From Clostridia bacterium (GTDB lineage Bacteria > Bacillota > Clostridia > Oscillospirales > Acutalibacteraceae), in assembly GCA_017625095.1 (NCBI GenBank), contig JAGALQ010000024.1, forward strand, positions 248,001 to 312,000: a DNA stretch of 64,000 bases, in the 5' to 3' direction. The position numbers were made by a program, and so were the translations under genes. Within the stretch, counting starts at the first letter, position 1. The number at the start of each line of letters is the position of its first letter. Below, piece by piece: positions 17,186 to 26,638 of this stretch. Below the pieces are notes generated by a model that was not told where the DNA came from, ran no database searches, and was given only the letters and a program-made list of their open reading frames with translations.

Positions 17186-17827
17186 TTGTTCAGACAACTC
17201 AGAGAAGATATAGCCTGTGTCAAAGAGCGCGACCCTGCGGCACGGTCTTCGCTTGAGATACTGCTGCTCTATCCCGGACTAAAAGCTGTGCGTATGCACC
17301 GGAAGGCACATTTCTGCTATAACCATAAAATGTTCTTTATGGCAAGGCTGATTTCGCAGAGAGCAGCAAAGAAAACAGGAATTGAAATTCATCCCGCCGC
17401 ACAAATCGGAAAAAGATTCTTTATCGACCATGGCACGGGAGTTGTTATAGGTGAAACCGCTGTTATCGGTGACGACGTTACAATTTATCAGGGTGTAACC
17501 CTTGGCGGTACAGGTCATCATACAGGCAAGCGTCACCCCACAATCGGCAACAACGTGCTTATAGGTGCAGGTGCAAAGGTGCTCGGTCCGTTCAAAATCG
17601 GCGACAACACAAATATTGCCGCAGGCGCTGTAGTGCTTGAAGAAATACCGCCGAACTCAACGGCAGTCGGTGTACCTGCAAGAGTTGTCAAGCAAAACGG
17701 CAAACGCGTTGATGACCTTGATCAGATCCATATCCCCGACCCGATTGCAATGGAGCTTTGCAAGATGCAGATTCAGATTGATAAACTTAACAAACAAATT
17801 AAATCTTTAGAAGAGGAGAAAAAATAA
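17186..17827 (+). CDS. cysE: Serine O-acetyltransferase
   Basis: 213 residues from a TTG at 17186, placed correctly behind GAGGTGAT; an in-frame GTG at 17177 lies inside that site. The N-terminal helical part (LREDIACVKERDPAARS; AHFCYNHKMFFMARLISQ) leads to a left-handed beta helix of hexapeptide repeats: IHPAAQIGKRFFIDHGTGVVIGE, then DVTIYQGVTLGGTG and a final GVPARVV. This is the short Firmicute CysE/EpsC form. It makes O-acetylserine from serine and acetyl-CoA for cysteine synthesis. The last 30 residues are a coiled coil. It abuts cysS and shares the Cys T-box. Confidence 0.95.
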   Translation: MFRQLREDIACVKERDPAARSSLEILLLYPGLKAVRMHRKAHFCYNHKMFFMARLISQRAAKKTGIEIHPAAQIGKRFFIDHGTGVVIGETAVIGDDVTIYQGVTLGGTGHHTGKRHPTIGNNVLIGAGAKVLGPFKIGDNTNIAAGAVVLEEIPPNSTAVGVPARVVKQNGKRVDDLDQIHIPDPIAMELCKMQIQIDKLNKQIKSLEEEKK

Positions 17828-19216
17828 ATGAGAATATTCAACACCCTCACCCGATCAAAGCAGGAGCTCAAAACAATCGAGCCCGGTGTGCTCAAGGTTT
17901 ATGCCTGCGGACCCACGGTTTATAACTTCATCCACATCGGTAACGCAAGACCGCTTTGTGTTTTCGACGTTCTTCGCCGCTATATGGAATACCGCGGTTA
18001 TGACGTAAAGTTCGTTCAGAACTTTACAGATATTGATGATAAAATCATCCGCCGTGCTAACGAAGAAGGTCTGACATATAAAGAGGTCAGCGAAAAATAC
18101 ATCGAAGAATTCTGGAAAGATGCAAAGGGTATGAACGTGCGTGAAGCTACTGTTCATCCCAAGGCAACAGAAAACATCGATGAGATAATCAACATCATCT
18201 CAACACTTATCGAAAAGGGTTTTGCATACGCTGTTGACGGCGACGTATATTTCAGCCCCAAAAAGTTTGACGAATACGGCAAGCTTTCACATCAGCCGCT
18301 TGAGGAGCTCGAGGCTGGTGCACGAATCAACGTAGAAGAAATCAAGCGCGAGCCAATGGATTTCGCACTTTGGAAGGGTGCAAAACCCGGCGAGCCCTAC
18401 TGGGAGTCTCCCTGGGGTCACGGCAGACCCGGCTGGCACATTGAGTGCTCTGCAATGGTACGCCGCTATCTCGGCACAACAATCGATATTCACTGCGGCG
18501 GTCAGGACCTTATATTCCCCCACCACGAAAACGAGATTGCACAGAGTGAATGCTGCAACGGCGCAAGCTTTGCCAACTACTGGATGCACAACGGCTACAT
18601 CAACGTTGACAACGTAAAGATGTCGAAATCACTCGGCAACTTCTTCACTGTACGTGACGTTGCAGACAAATACGGCTATGAGCCTGTCCGTTACTTCCTT
18701 ATCTCTTCTCATTACCGCAGCCCCATTAACTACAATACTGAAATCATAGAGCAGTGCAAGGCTTCACTTGAGCGTCTTTACAACTGCCGCGAGAATCTTG
18801 ATTTTGCACTTGAAAAAGCTGCAGACGGCGAGCTTGACAACGAATTCAACGACAAGGTACACGGCAGAATTCAGCAGTTCATCACAGCAATGGATGATGA
18901 TCTGAACACTGCGGATGCTATTGCAGCTGTATTCGAACTTGTAAGAGATATCAACACAGCTATTGCCGCAGGCGCAAACAAGACAACACTTGAGCTTGCA
19001 AGCAAAGCATTTGATGAGCTGACCGATGTTCTCGGCCTTGTGTACAACAGAAGCAAAGCGAACCTTGACGACGAGGTTGAGGCACTTATTGCACAGCGTG
19101 CACAGGCAAGAAAAGACAAAAACTGGGCACTTGCTGACGAAATCAGAGATAAGATAAAAGCAATGGGTATCGTACTCGAAGACACACCGCAGGGTGTAAA
19201 GTGGCATAAAGCATAA
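17828..19216 (+). CDS. cysS: Cysteinyl-tRNA synthetase
   Basis: 462 residues. The class I motifs are visible: FIHIGNAR near 37-44 and KMSKSLGNF near 263-271. Zinc ligands include Cys28 (VYACGPTVYN), Cys of WHIECSAM and the HHENEIAQSE histidines. The C-terminal domain ends with the typical QGVKWH. The enzyme charges tRNA-Cys in the cytoplasm. The ATG follows the cysE stop immediately (TAAATG), so both genes are controlled by the upstream T-box, linking cysteine supply and use. Confidence 0.97.
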   Translation: MRIFNTLTRSKQELKTIEPGVLKVYACGPTVYNFIHIGNARPLCVFDVLRRYMEYRGYDVKFVQNFTDIDDKIIRRANEEGLTYKEVSEKYIEEFWKDAKGMNVREATVHPKATENIDEIINIISTLIEKGFAYAVDGDVYFSPKKFDEYGKLSHQPLEELEAGARINVEEIKREPMDFALWKGAKPGEPYWESPWGHGRPGWHIECSAMVRRYLGTTIDIHCGGQDLIFPHHENEIAQSECCNGASFANYWMHNGYINVDNVKMSKSLGNFFTVRDVADKYGYEPVRYFLISSHYRSPINYNTEIIEQCKASLERLYNCRENLDFALEKAADGELDNEFNDKVHGRIQQFITAMDDDLNTADAIAAVFELVRDINTAIAAGANKTTLELASKAFDELTDVLGLVYNRSKANLDDEVEALIAQRAQARKDKNWALADEIRDKIKAMGIVLEDTPQGVKWHKA

Positions 19217-19230
19217 TAAGAGACAAACAA

Positions 19231-19262
19231 AAAAGCTCAACCTCTCGGTTGAGCTTTTTTTC
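19231..19262. terminator. Bidirectional terminator after cysS
   Basis: Twelve-bp stem AAAAGCTCAACC/GGTTGAGCTTTT with a TCTC loop and T tail. The same stem recurs at 20647-20675. It separates cysS from the convergent secreted-protein gene. Confidence 0.9.
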
Positions 19263-19264
19263 AA

Positions 19265-20509
19265 TTAATACTGTTCAACAAACAAACTTAAGAAGAAATC
19301 ACGGATATCTGCAAAAAGTGTTTTGAAGAAATAAATAAGCTTATCAAAGAATCCGTCACCGACAAGGTCAACCATTTTTTCAACACAAACATAATAAATA
19401 TACTTGCCATCCTCAGCAATATAATCGCTGAAATAATAGTTACCGTACTCCTCACCGTTTATTTTCAAGCTGTCAAACGTTTCATTTGCCTGAGAAATAA
19501 AATATCCTTCATCAGCTCTGAAGCAGATATAAAGTGTATAAATATCACCTTTCTCCAGGGTATCAACATAATCGCCTTTGCTGTTAACCGCCCATACAGC
19601 TGGATCATCAAGATAATTTTCAAAAATGAGACCCGGTGTATGAATTGTTATAAAACTCTCCCAATTATTTACATCGACACCGACAAGATCCGCATCAATA
19701 TCAAAAGAAACATCCTTGATATAATTTGAAGTTTTTGCGGTAATCTGCGCAACTATCTTGATGTATTCATAATATCCGTTAGATGTGTAGGAATCTATAT
19801 AATATTCTACCGCTTCACCGTTTACCGTTACGCTCTCCATTGCAAAAGAGCCACTATCATCTTTATTGAACCAACAATCCTCTTTAGGCTCAAGGAAGAT
19901 TTCGAAAGTATAGCTGTTTTCTGATGCAAAATAATCAACATCATTACCTTCAGCATCATAAACTTTAATCGGATGATAATTACCGTAATAAAAATCTATA
20001 CCGTTTGAGTTTATTGTAATGTATTCATAAAAGCTGCCTGCAGCCATATCGCCGTAAATATCAAGTGCAAGGTCAACTGCAGAAATTGAACCGCCTAAAT
20101 TATAAATGTACTCAATAACAATATAATTGCTACCATCTTCCTCTGAAATCAAGTACCATTGAGCCTCTTCACCATTTATAAATGCGCCTTCAAATTCAAA
20201 TTCGCTGTCCGGAAAAGCATATCCGTCAGTAGTGCAAAGAACAATTTCCAAGTAATAATCGTCGCCTATTTCAAATATTTCGTCTGCAACTCCGTAACTA
20301 TCATCAAATACAAGAAAAGAAGCAACTTCAACCCCTGCTGTATTTACGGTAAAATACTCATCCCAATTATTTATATCTGTACCGGGAGATACATTCAACT
20401 GTGTTTCAACAGCTCTAATACCTTGAGCAGCAAAAGAGCTGATGGGCATTATGCAAAGCAGAATAACTGCTGACATAAATACCGCAAGGAGACGCTTGAA
20501 CTTTTTCAT
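19265..20509 (-). CDS. Secreted protein with three tandem beta-rich repeats
   Basis: 414 residues with a clear signal peptide (MKKFKRLLAVFMSAVILLC, cleavage probably after SFAAQ). Three similar units of about 120 residues follow. Each starts with an N-W-x-x-[YF]-x-T-I-x-[TS]-x-G-like strand (NNWDEYFTVNTAG; FYEYITINSNG; NNWESFITIHTPG) and ends with a VNGE/INGE strand and an aromatic-rich turn. The composition is acidic and tyrosine-rich. The final 26 residues are hydrophobic and Phe-rich (KLIYFFKTLFADIRDFFLSLF). There is no sorting motif. AAAGGTGAAG precedes the ATG. Function unknown; probably an extracellular or surface protein. Confidence 0.7.
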   Translation of the reverse strand: MKKFKRLLAVFMSAVILLCIMPISSFAAQGIRAVETQLNVSPGTDINNWDEYFTVNTAGVEVASFLVFDDSYGVADEIFEIGDDYYLEIVLCTTDGYAFPDSEFEFEGAFINGEEAQWYLISEEDGSNYIVIEYIYNLGGSISAVDLALDIYGDMAAGSFYEYITINSNGIDFYYGNYHPIKVYDAEGNDVDYFASENSYTFEIFLEPKEDCWFNKDDSGSFAMESVTVNGEAVEYYIDSYTSNGYYEYIKIVAQITAKTSNYIKDVSFDIDADLVGVDVNNWESFITIHTPGLIFENYLDDPAVWAVNSKGDYVDTLEKGDIYTLYICFRADEGYFISQANETFDSLKINGEEYGNYYFSDYIAEDGKYIYYVCVEKMVDLVGDGFFDKLIYFFKTLFADIRDFFLSLFVEQY

Positions 20510-20646
20510 TTTTCTTCACCTTTCAAATTGAAAATTAAGGATTACTTTCCTTAGTTAAAGTGATAACATATTTTAACAAAAAATTCAAGTAATTCACAGT
20601 TTTGTAACAATTTGTAATATTTGTAAACAGTTTGTTAACAAATTAT

Positions 20647-20676
20647 AAAAGCTCAACCGTTTGGTTGAGCTTTTTG
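20647..20676. terminator. Terminator at the end of the histidine operon
   Basis: Stem AAAAGCTCAACC/GGTTGAGCTTTT around a GTTT loop, identical in its arms to the terminator at 19231. Read on the minus strand it follows the small DUF2007-like gene. Confidence 0.85.
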
Positions 20677-20681
20677 TTATA

Positions 20682-20885
20682 TTATCTTTTTTTCACATAC
20701 ACTTTGTATTCGTATGCATTTTCTGTTTTGATACCCGGTAAGCCATGATATCTGTCGGGACTGCCGAGAGAATTTGTAACAACCTTGTATTCAATCCCTT
20801 TTGCAGAAAGCTCATTGGTACACTTCCTCAGCTTTATCAAATCAGAGGTAACAAGAATCTCTTTACGGTTAAACACAGTAATCAT
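20682..20885 (-). CDS. Small DUF2007-like protein
   Basis: 67 residues. The sequence pattern, an N-terminal FNRKEILVTSDL strand, a helix, GIEYKVVTNS and a final YEYKVYVKK strand, matches small Clostridial proteins related to DUF2007 (putative signal-transducing, one alpha/beta unit). It follows hisIE by 36 bases and ends just before the terminator, so it is probably the last gene of the histidine transcript. Function unknown. A run AAAGGATG lies 12 bases before the ATG, farther than usual. Confidence 0.65.
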   Translation of the reverse strand: MITVFNRKEILVTSDLIKLRKCTNELSAKGIEYKVVTNSLGSPDRYHGLPGIKTENAYEYKVYVKKR

Positions 20886-20921
20886 AAATCATATCATCCT
20901 TTCGTTTATCCGCAATATTTT

Positions 20922-21572
20922 TTATTTTGTCATTTTTTCCTGCTTAACTTTATGGTCGATAATATGACGTGAGGAAAGCTCATTGAGAATATCTTCAACA
21001 GAGATTCCCATTTCAACCATCATAACCATTACGTGGTATGCAAGGTCAGCAACCTCATAGATGGTTTCTTTCTTATCGTCTGCCTTAGCGGCGATGATAA
21101 CCTCTGTTGACTCCTCGCCGACCTTCTTGAGAATCTTATCAATTCCCTTTTCGAAAAGGTAGCTTGTGTATGAGCCTGCAGGCGGATTAGCCTTACGGGA
21201 TTTGAGAAGCTCCTCAAGACCCTGAATCGAGAAATCCTGATAGCCTTCTTTTTTGTACACTGTTCTGGTGAAGCAGGAATCGGTACCCTTATGACAAGCG
21301 GGACCGTCCTTCTTGACCTTGATTACAAGTGCATCCTTGTCGCAGTCAGCTGTGATGCTCATTACGTGCTGATAATTGCCTGATGTTTCACCCTTGCGCC
21401 AGAGCTTCTGACGAGAGCGTGACCAGAAGCAGGTTGTGCCCTCTTCAAGTGTGATTTCAAGGCTCTCTCTGTTCATATAAGCGAGAGTAAGCACTTTTTT
21501 GCTTGCATAGTCAACAACAATCGCAGGGATAAGACCGTGCGAATCAAACTTGAGTTCGTCAATATTAATCAT
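20922..21572 (-). CDS. hisIE: Bifunctional phosphoribosyl-AMP cyclohydrolase/phosphoribosyl-ATP pyrophosphatase
   Basis: 216 residues. The HisI domain (1-115) has the active-site run [33 protein letters not shown] and zinc-binding [11 protein letters not shown] with HKGTDSCF. The HisE domain (about 125-210) has [18 protein letters not shown] and [13 protein letters not shown]. The two domains catalyse steps 2 and 3 of histidine synthesis. It lies 11 bases downstream of hisF. The natural fusion is common. Confidence 0.96.
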   Translation of the reverse strand: MINIDELKFDSHGLIPAIVVDYASKKVLTLAYMNRESLEITLEEGTTCFWSRSRQKLWRKGETSGNYQHVMSITADCDKDALVIKVKKDGPACHKGTDSCFTRTVYKKEGYQDFSIQGLEELLKSRKANPPAGSYTSYLFEKGIDKILKKVGEESTEVIIAAKADDKKETIYEVADLAYHVMVMMVEMGISVEDILNELSSRHIIDHKVKQEKMTK

Positions 21573-21583
21573 TTTTCTTCTCC

Positions 21584-22342
21584 TTATATTCTGACATTAA
21601 TTCCGTTTGCATCAAGCTCACGTTTGAGCTCGTCTATCGTAACCTCACCGAAGTGGAAGATTGAAGCGGCAAGACCCGCATCAACACCCGGGAGTGTTCT
21701 AAACAGCTTTGTAAAATCGTCAATACAGCCTGCACCGCCGGAAGCAATAACGGGCACGGAAACGATATTGCAAACAGCCTCAAGCATTTCAAGGTCAAAT
21801 CCCTGCTTGACGCCGTCGGTATCGATGCTGTTGACAACAATCTCGCCTGCACCGCTGTCTACACCGAATTTTATCCATTCAAGTGCATCAATCTCCGTAT
21901 TAACTCTGCCGCCGTTTTTAAAGACCTTGAACTTGCCGTCAACACGCTTGATATCGGCTGAAAGCACAACACACTGATCACCGTATTTTTTGGCAGCTTC
22001 TTCGATAATTGAAGGATTTTTGATTGCGCCTGAGTTTACACTGACCTTATCAGCACCGCATTTGAGTACACGCTCAAAATCGTCAAGCGTTGTAATACCG
22101 CCGCCGACGGTAAGTGGAATAAATATCTTCGATGCTGCTTCTTTAAGTATATCGGTAAAAATCTGTCTACCTTCGACAGAAGCTGTTATATCATAGAAAA
22201 CAAGCTCATCCGCGCCTGCTCTGCTGTAGTAATCAGCAAGCTCTACGGGAGAAGAAACGTCTGAAAGACCTTCAAAATTAACTCCCTTTACTACCCTGCC
22301 GTTTTTAACATCAAGGCAGGGAATTATTCTTTTTGTTATCAT
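21584..22342 (-). CDS. hisF: Imidazole glycerol phosphate synthase cyclase subunit
   Basis: 252 residues of the typical (beta/alpha)8 HisF barrel. Motifs include [18 protein letters not shown] with catalytic Asp11, [19 protein letters not shown], the second catalytic Asp in VLSADIKR, and PVIASGGAG. It makes imidazole glycerol phosphate and AICAR using ammonia channelled from HisH. Its ATG directly follows the hisA stop (TAAATG). Confidence 0.97.
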   Translation of the reverse strand: MITKRIIPCLDVKNGRVVKGVNFEGLSDVSSPVELADYYSRAGADELVFYDITASVEGRQIFTDILKEAASKIFIPLTVGGGITTLDDFERVLKCGADKVSVNSGAIKNPSIIEEAAKKYGDQCVVLSADIKRVDGKFKVFKNGGRVNTEIDALEWIKFGVDSGAGEIVVNSIDTDGVKQGFDLEMLEAVCNIVSVPVIASGGAGCIDDFTKLFRTLPGVDAGLAASIFHFGEVTIDELKRELDANGINVRI

Positions 22343-23065
22343 TTATCTGTCCCCCGATGTTATTTTTACTACATCAGCAAGGTCGATTGCGCCAGTATAA
22401 AGTGCCTTGCCGAGAATTGCGCCGTAGATATCCATTTCGTTAAGTGCGATTACATCCTCAAGCGTTGAAACACCGCCTGAAGCTACGGTGTCAAACTTAA
22501 AACGCTTTACCATCTCTTTATAAAGCTCACGATTTGTGCCCTGCATTGCACCGTCTTTTGAGATATCGGTGCAGATTACGGTGGCAACACCTATATCATC
22601 GAGCTTTTTGCAGAATTCAAATCCGTCAACCTCAGATACGTTGGTCCAGCCGTGAGTTGCAACCTTGCCGCCGAGCATATCAACACCGACAGCAATTTTA
22701 TCACCGTACTTATTTACCATATCGGCAACAAAATCGGGATCAGAAATTGCAACCGTGCCGAGGATAACACGCATAACACCTGCATCAATATAACGCTTGA
22801 TGATTTCCTCGTTGCGGATACCGCCGCCGATTTCAACCTTAAGTCCGCTGTTTGCGGCAAGGTCGGCAACAATAGCGAAATTAGGGTTATCGCCGTCTTT
22901 TGCGCCGTCAAGGTCAACAACGTGAAGATATTCTGCACCCTTTGCTTTAAAGCCCTTGGCGGTTTCAAGCGGATTTGTGCCGTAAACAGTCATCTGATTG
23001 TAATCGCCTTTGTAAAGACGCACAACCTGCTTATCTTTCAAATCAATTGCGGGAAAAAGTTTCAT
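22343..23065 (-). CDS. hisA: ProFAR isomerase (phosphoribosylformimino-5-aminoimidazole carboxamide ribotide isomerase)
   Basis: 240 residues from the ATG at 23065, which follows AGAGGTGA; a GTG nine bases upstream overlaps that site. The barrel shows MKLFPAIDLKDKQVVRLYKGD with catalytic Asp8, KVEIGGGIRN, RVILGTVA and TDISKDGAMQG with the second Asp, then VASGGVST. It catalyses step 4 of histidine synthesis. It sits between hisH and hisF. Confidence 0.97.
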   Translation of the reverse strand: MKLFPAIDLKDKQVVRLYKGDYNQMTVYGTNPLETAKGFKAKGAEYLHVVDLDGAKDGDNPNFAIVADLAANSGLKVEIGGGIRNEEIIKRYIDAGVMRVILGTVAISDPDFVADMVNKYGDKIAVGVDMLGGKVATHGWTNVSEVDGFEFCKKLDDIGVATVICTDISKDGAMQGTNRELYKEMVKRFKFDTVASGGVSTLEDVIALNEMDIYGAILGKALYTGAIDLADVVKITSGDR

Positions 23066-23077
23066 CCGATTCACCTC

Positions 23078-23686
23078 TTACAGTTCGCAAAAAGCCTTTA
23101 AAATTTTCATACCGACATCGCCGCTCTTTTCGGGATGGAACTGACAGCCATAGACATTATCCTTTGCTACAGCTGCCGTGAGCGGTACACCGTATTCGGA
23201 AACGGCAATTGTATCGGCAGCACAGTCTGCCGCATAAAACGAATGAACAAAATAAACATGGTCACCGTTTTTGATATATTTGAACAGCTTGCTGTCAGCG
23301 GTAAACTCGAGCGAATTCCAGCCGATATGTGGGATTTTAAGGGCTGACGGAATAACATCGGCAATCGGTTTAACGCTGCCTGAAATCAGACCAAGACCGT
23401 CGTGTTCACCGTATTCAAGGCTCTTATCAAAAAGCATCTGCATACCAAGGCAGATACCCATAAGCGGTTTGCCTGATTTCACCTGCTCCCTGACGACATC
23501 TGCCATACCGCTCTCGTCAAGCTTACGCTTTGCATCGGCAAAAGCACCGACACCGGGCAGAATAATGTGTGAGCAGGAATCAATGATTTTTTTATCGTTA
23601 GTCAGTACAACCTCTTCGCCGATAAACTTAAAGGAAGAATAGAGCGAAAAGATATTGCCGACACCGTAGTCAATAATTGCGAGCAA
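23078..23686 (-). CDS. hisH: Imidazole glycerol phosphate synthase glutaminase subunit
   Basis: 202 residues starting at a TTG preceded by GGAGTG. The class I glutaminase signature is present: nucleophile Cys in GICLGMQMLF near residue 81, and the His-Glu pair in YGCQFHPEKSG near 182. HisH hydrolyses glutamine and passes ammonia to HisF. It begins two bases after the hisB stop and ends 12 bases before hisA. Confidence 0.96.
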   Translation of the reverse strand: MLAIIDYGVGNIFSLYSSFKFIGEEVVLTNDKKIIDSCSHIILPGVGAFADAKRKLDESGMADVVREQVKSGKPLMGICLGMQMLFDKSLEYGEHDGLGLISGSVKPIADVIPSALKIPHIGWNSLEFTADSKLFKYIKNGDHVYFVHSFYAADCAADTIAVSEYGVPLTAAVAKDNVYGCQFHPEKSGDVGMKILKAFCEL

Positions 23687-23688
23687 GA

Positions 23689-24276
23689 TTAAAGCACTCC
23701 CTTGGTTGACGGAATTTCGTTGATATATTTTTCATCAATGCTGACAGCGGCTGCAAGCACACGCGCAAGGGCTTTGAAGCTGCCCTCGATGATGTGGTGT
23801 GTATTTGAGCCGTAAAGCAGTTTGACGTGAAGAGTCATTTTTGCGTTACGTACAAAACCGAGAAGAAATTCGGATACAAGCTCTGTATCAAAATCGCCTA
23901 CCTTCGGATTGATATCGCCGAGATCAAGGCTCAGGTGTGCTCTGCCCGAAATATCGACAGCGCACATAACAAGTGACTCATCCATCGGGAGGATGATATC
24001 GCCGTAACGCTTGATACCTGCCATATTGCCGAGTGCCTGAGCAAAAGCCTGACCGAGGCAAATGCCGATGTCTTCAACAGTGTGATGATAATCCACCTGA
24101 GTGTCACCCTTGCAGCAAACAGTCAGATCAAATCTGCCGTGCTTTGCAAAAAGGGTGAGCATATGGTCTAAGAAACCGCAGCCTGTATCAATTGTGCTTT
24201 TACCGCTGCCGTCAAGGTCAAGGCTGAGCTCCATCTGAGTTTCGGCTGTGTTTCTTTTAATTTCACTTTTACGCAT
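23689..24276 (-). CDS. hisB: Imidazoleglycerol-phosphate dehydratase
   Basis: 195 residues from the ATG at 24276, placed after GGAAAGGATGAT; the frame remains open further upstream inside hisC. The manganese-binding histidine motifs are visible: TGCGFLDHMLTLFAKHG, DYHHTVEDIG, and SNTHHIIEGSFKALAR. It catalyses step 6. Only the dehydratase is present; there is no histidinol-phosphatase domain, and no phosphatase gene lies in the cluster. It overlaps hisC by eight bases. Confidence 0.96.
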   Translation of the reverse strand: MRKSEIKRNTAETQMELSLDLDGSGKSTIDTGCGFLDHMLTLFAKHGRFDLTVCCKGDTQVDYHHTVEDIGICLGQAFAQALGNMAGIKRYGDIILPMDESLVMCAVDISGRAHLSLDLGDINPKVGDFDTELVSEFLLGFVRNAKMTLHVKLLYGSNTHHIIEGSFKALARVLAAAVSIDEKYINEIPSTKGVL

Positions 24277-25348
24277 CGTTATCATCCTTTCCGGAAAGAA
24301 TTTTATCGAGAGAAGCAAGCAGAGCATCCATCTGCTCCCTTGTACCTACCGTGATACGCAGGAAATCAGACAGTCTCGGCTTGTTGAAATAACGCACAAG
24401 GATACCGTCTGCTTTCAGAGCTTTATAAAGCGCCTCTCCGCCTGCCGTACAGTGCGCGGCAAAGAGGAAGTTAGTTTTAGAATCAAGCACTCTGAAGCCA
24501 CGTTTTTTAAGTTCTGCGACGGTATACTCACGGTTAGCGATAATCTGATTTCTTGTGGTTTCAAAATAGATTTTATCTTTTATCGCCGCCTCACCTGCAA
24601 GCAGAGTCAGGCGGTTGATATTGTACGGATTGGTGGAAAAACGGACCGTATTGAGGTCGGTTATTATTTCCTCACTTGCAATCGCAAAGCCGAGTCTTGC
24701 ACCTGCAAGCTGACGGGATTTTGAAAAAGTCTGAACAACTATGAGGTTATCATATTTACCGACAAGGCTGACCGCGCTGTCTGCACCGAAATCAACGTAC
24801 GCCTCATCAATGACAACGATATTATCGGGGTTTGAAACGAGAATCTTCTCAATATTACTCAGGCTTATCGCCATACCCGTAGGTGCATTGGGATTGGCTA
24901 TAACAACGGTTTTGTTGATGCCGCAGTAATCCTCAACATTGAGTGAATAATCATCAGAAAGCGGAATAACCTGCGACTCAAGACCGTAAAGCTGAGCAAA
25001 AACAGAATAGAAACCGTAGCTTATATCAGGATAAGCAACAGGGGTATCCTTATCGCAAAAAGCCTGGAAGATAAAGGAAAGAATCTCATCAGAGCCGTTG
25101 CCGAGCACAACGTTTTTGCTGTCTACTCCGTAATAATCAGCAATTGCCTTAACAGTGAGCTTACACTCGGGGTCGGAATAAAGCCTGAGTTTAGCAACCT
25201 CGGCATTACTTACTGCCTCAAGTACAGCGGGTGACGGCTCAAACGGTGACTCGTTTGTGTTGAGTTTTATGTAGTTCTGATCCTGAGGCTGCTCACCCGG
25301 TGTGTAAGCGGCAAGAGTATCAAACCTTCTGCTGAAAAATCTGCTCAT
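24269..25348 (-). CDS. hisC: Histidinol-phosphate aminotransferase
   Basis: 359 residues of the fold-type I PLP aminotransferases. Landmarks are IKLNTNESPFEPSP, VLGNGSDEIL, NPNAPTG, VIDEAYVDFG and the PLP lysine in FSKSRQLAGARLGFAIA, then a C-terminal FLRITVGT. It converts imidazole acetol phosphate into histidinol phosphate using glutamate. It follows hisD by 18 bases and overlaps hisB. Confidence 0.96.
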   Translation of the reverse strand: MSRFFSRRFDTLAAYTPGEQPQDQNYIKLNTNESPFEPSPAVLEAVSNAEVAKLRLYSDPECKLTVKAIADYYGVDSKNVVLGNGSDEILSFIFQAFCDKDTPVAYPDISYGFYSVFAQLYGLESQVIPLSDDYSLNVEDYCGINKTVVIANPNAPTGMAISLSNIEKILVSNPDNIVVIDEAYVDFGADSAVSLVGKYDNLIVVQTFSKSRQLAGARLGFAIASEEIITDLNTVRFSTNPYNINRLTLLAGEAAIKDKIYFETTRNQIIANREYTVAELKKRGFRVLDSKTNFLFAAHCTAGGEALYKALKADGILVRYFNKPRLSDFLRITVGTREQMDALLASLDKILSGKDDNDA

Positions 25349-25366
25349 AGTGTGTTCTCCGAAAAA

Positions 25367-26638
25367 TTAGTCTTCAAATCTTACAGTAACCGATTTGCCG
25401 TGTGCCTGAAGTCCTTCCTTCTGTGCAAAGGCATCGATTTTTTCATAAACGCCCTCGAGAGCTGACTGAGAATAAGAGATGAACGAAGATCTCTTGATAA
25501 AATCATCAACTGAGAGAGGGCTTGAGAAGCGGGCTGTGCCGCTTGTGGGAAGCGTATGGTTGGGACCTGCGAAGTAATCACCGAGTGCTTCGGGACAGTT
25601 TTTGCCCAGGAAAACAGAGCCTGCGTTACGTATCTGCGGCAGAAGATCAAACGGTCTGTCAACGCATACCTCAAGATGTTCGGGTGCAATCGTATTCGAC
25701 ATTTCGACAGCCTTGTTAAGATCATCAACAACAATAATCTTGCCGTTGTTGTCAACGGATACGCGTGCAATCTCCGCACGGGAAAGCTGAGGAATCTGAA
25801 CCTCAAGCTCTGCACTTACTGCCTTTGCAAGCTCAAGGCTGTCAGTTACAAGAACAGCGCTCGCATTCTTGTCGTGCTCAGCCTGAGAAAGCATATCTGC
25901 AGCAACATATTTCGGGTTGCAGGTGCCGTCTGCAATGACAAGTATTTCACTCGGACCGGCAATCATATCAATTGCAACCTTGCCAAAAACCTGACGCTTG
26001 GCTTCTGCAACAAAAACGTTACCGGGACCGACGATTTTATCGACCTGCGGAATAGTTTCTGTAGAGTAAGCAAGGGCAGCAACAGCCTGTGCGCCGCCTA
26101 CTTTGAAGATACGGTCAACACCAGCAATCTTTGCGGCAACGAGAATTGCAGGCTTAATGCTGCCGTCCTTTGAAGGAGGAGTTACCATAACAATCTCATC
26201 ACAGCCTGCAAGCTTGGCAGGGATACAGTTCATAAGAACAGATGAGGGGTAGCTTGCCGTACCGCCGGGTACATAAAGACCGACACGCTCAAGCGGAATA
26301 ACACGCTGACCGAGGACTACACCGTCACGCGGTGTGATAACAAAGCCTGTTTTTACCTGATGGCGGTGGAATTCTCGGATATTATCCGCAGCTTCTTCAA
26401 TAACCGAGACAAACTCGGGCTCAAGAGATGAAAAAGCATCCTCAATTTCCTGAGCGGTAACCTCAAGTGAATCAAGCTGTGCACCGTCAAATTTTGCGGA
26501 GTATTCTCTGAGTGCTGCATCACCGTTCTTGCGTACGTTTGCAATAATATCGGCAACAATATCGCCTACCGTATTTTTTTCTTCACTGCGGTCAAATATA
26601 TCTTCGGGTCTGAGACCGCCTTCATAAATCTTAATCAT
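25367..26638 (-). CDS. hisD: Histidinol dehydrogenase
   Basis: 423 residues from the ATG at 26638 preceded by AGAGGTAA; a TTG six bases earlier is less likely. Motifs include VPGGTASYPSSVLMNCIPAK, VDKIVGPGNVFVAEAK, DMIAGPSEILV, the zinc-site region LSQAEHDKNASAVLVT and the catalytic TIAPEHLEV with GPNHTLPTSG. It oxidises histidinol to histidine in two NAD-dependent steps. It overlaps hisG by eight bases. Confidence 0.97.
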   Translation of the reverse strand: MIKIYEGGLRPEDIFDRSEEKNTVGDIVADIIANVRKNGDAALREYSAKFDGAQLDSLEVTAQEIEDAFSSLEPEFVSVIEEAADNIREFHRHQVKTGFVITPRDGVVLGQRVIPLERVGLYVPGGTASYPSSVLMNCIPAKLAGCDEIVMVTPPSKDGSIKPAILVAAKIAGVDRIFKVGGAQAVAALAYSTETIPQVDKIVGPGNVFVAEAKRQVFGKVAIDMIAGPSEILVIADGTCNPKYVAADMLSQAEHDKNASAVLVTDSLELAKAVSAELEVQIPQLSRAEIARVSVDNNGKIIVVDDLNKAVEMSNTIAPEHLEVCVDRPFDLLPQIRNAGSVFLGKNCPEALGDYFAGPNHTLPTSGTARFSSPLSVDDFIKRSSFISYSQSALEGVYEKIDAFAQKEGLQAHGKSVTVRFED

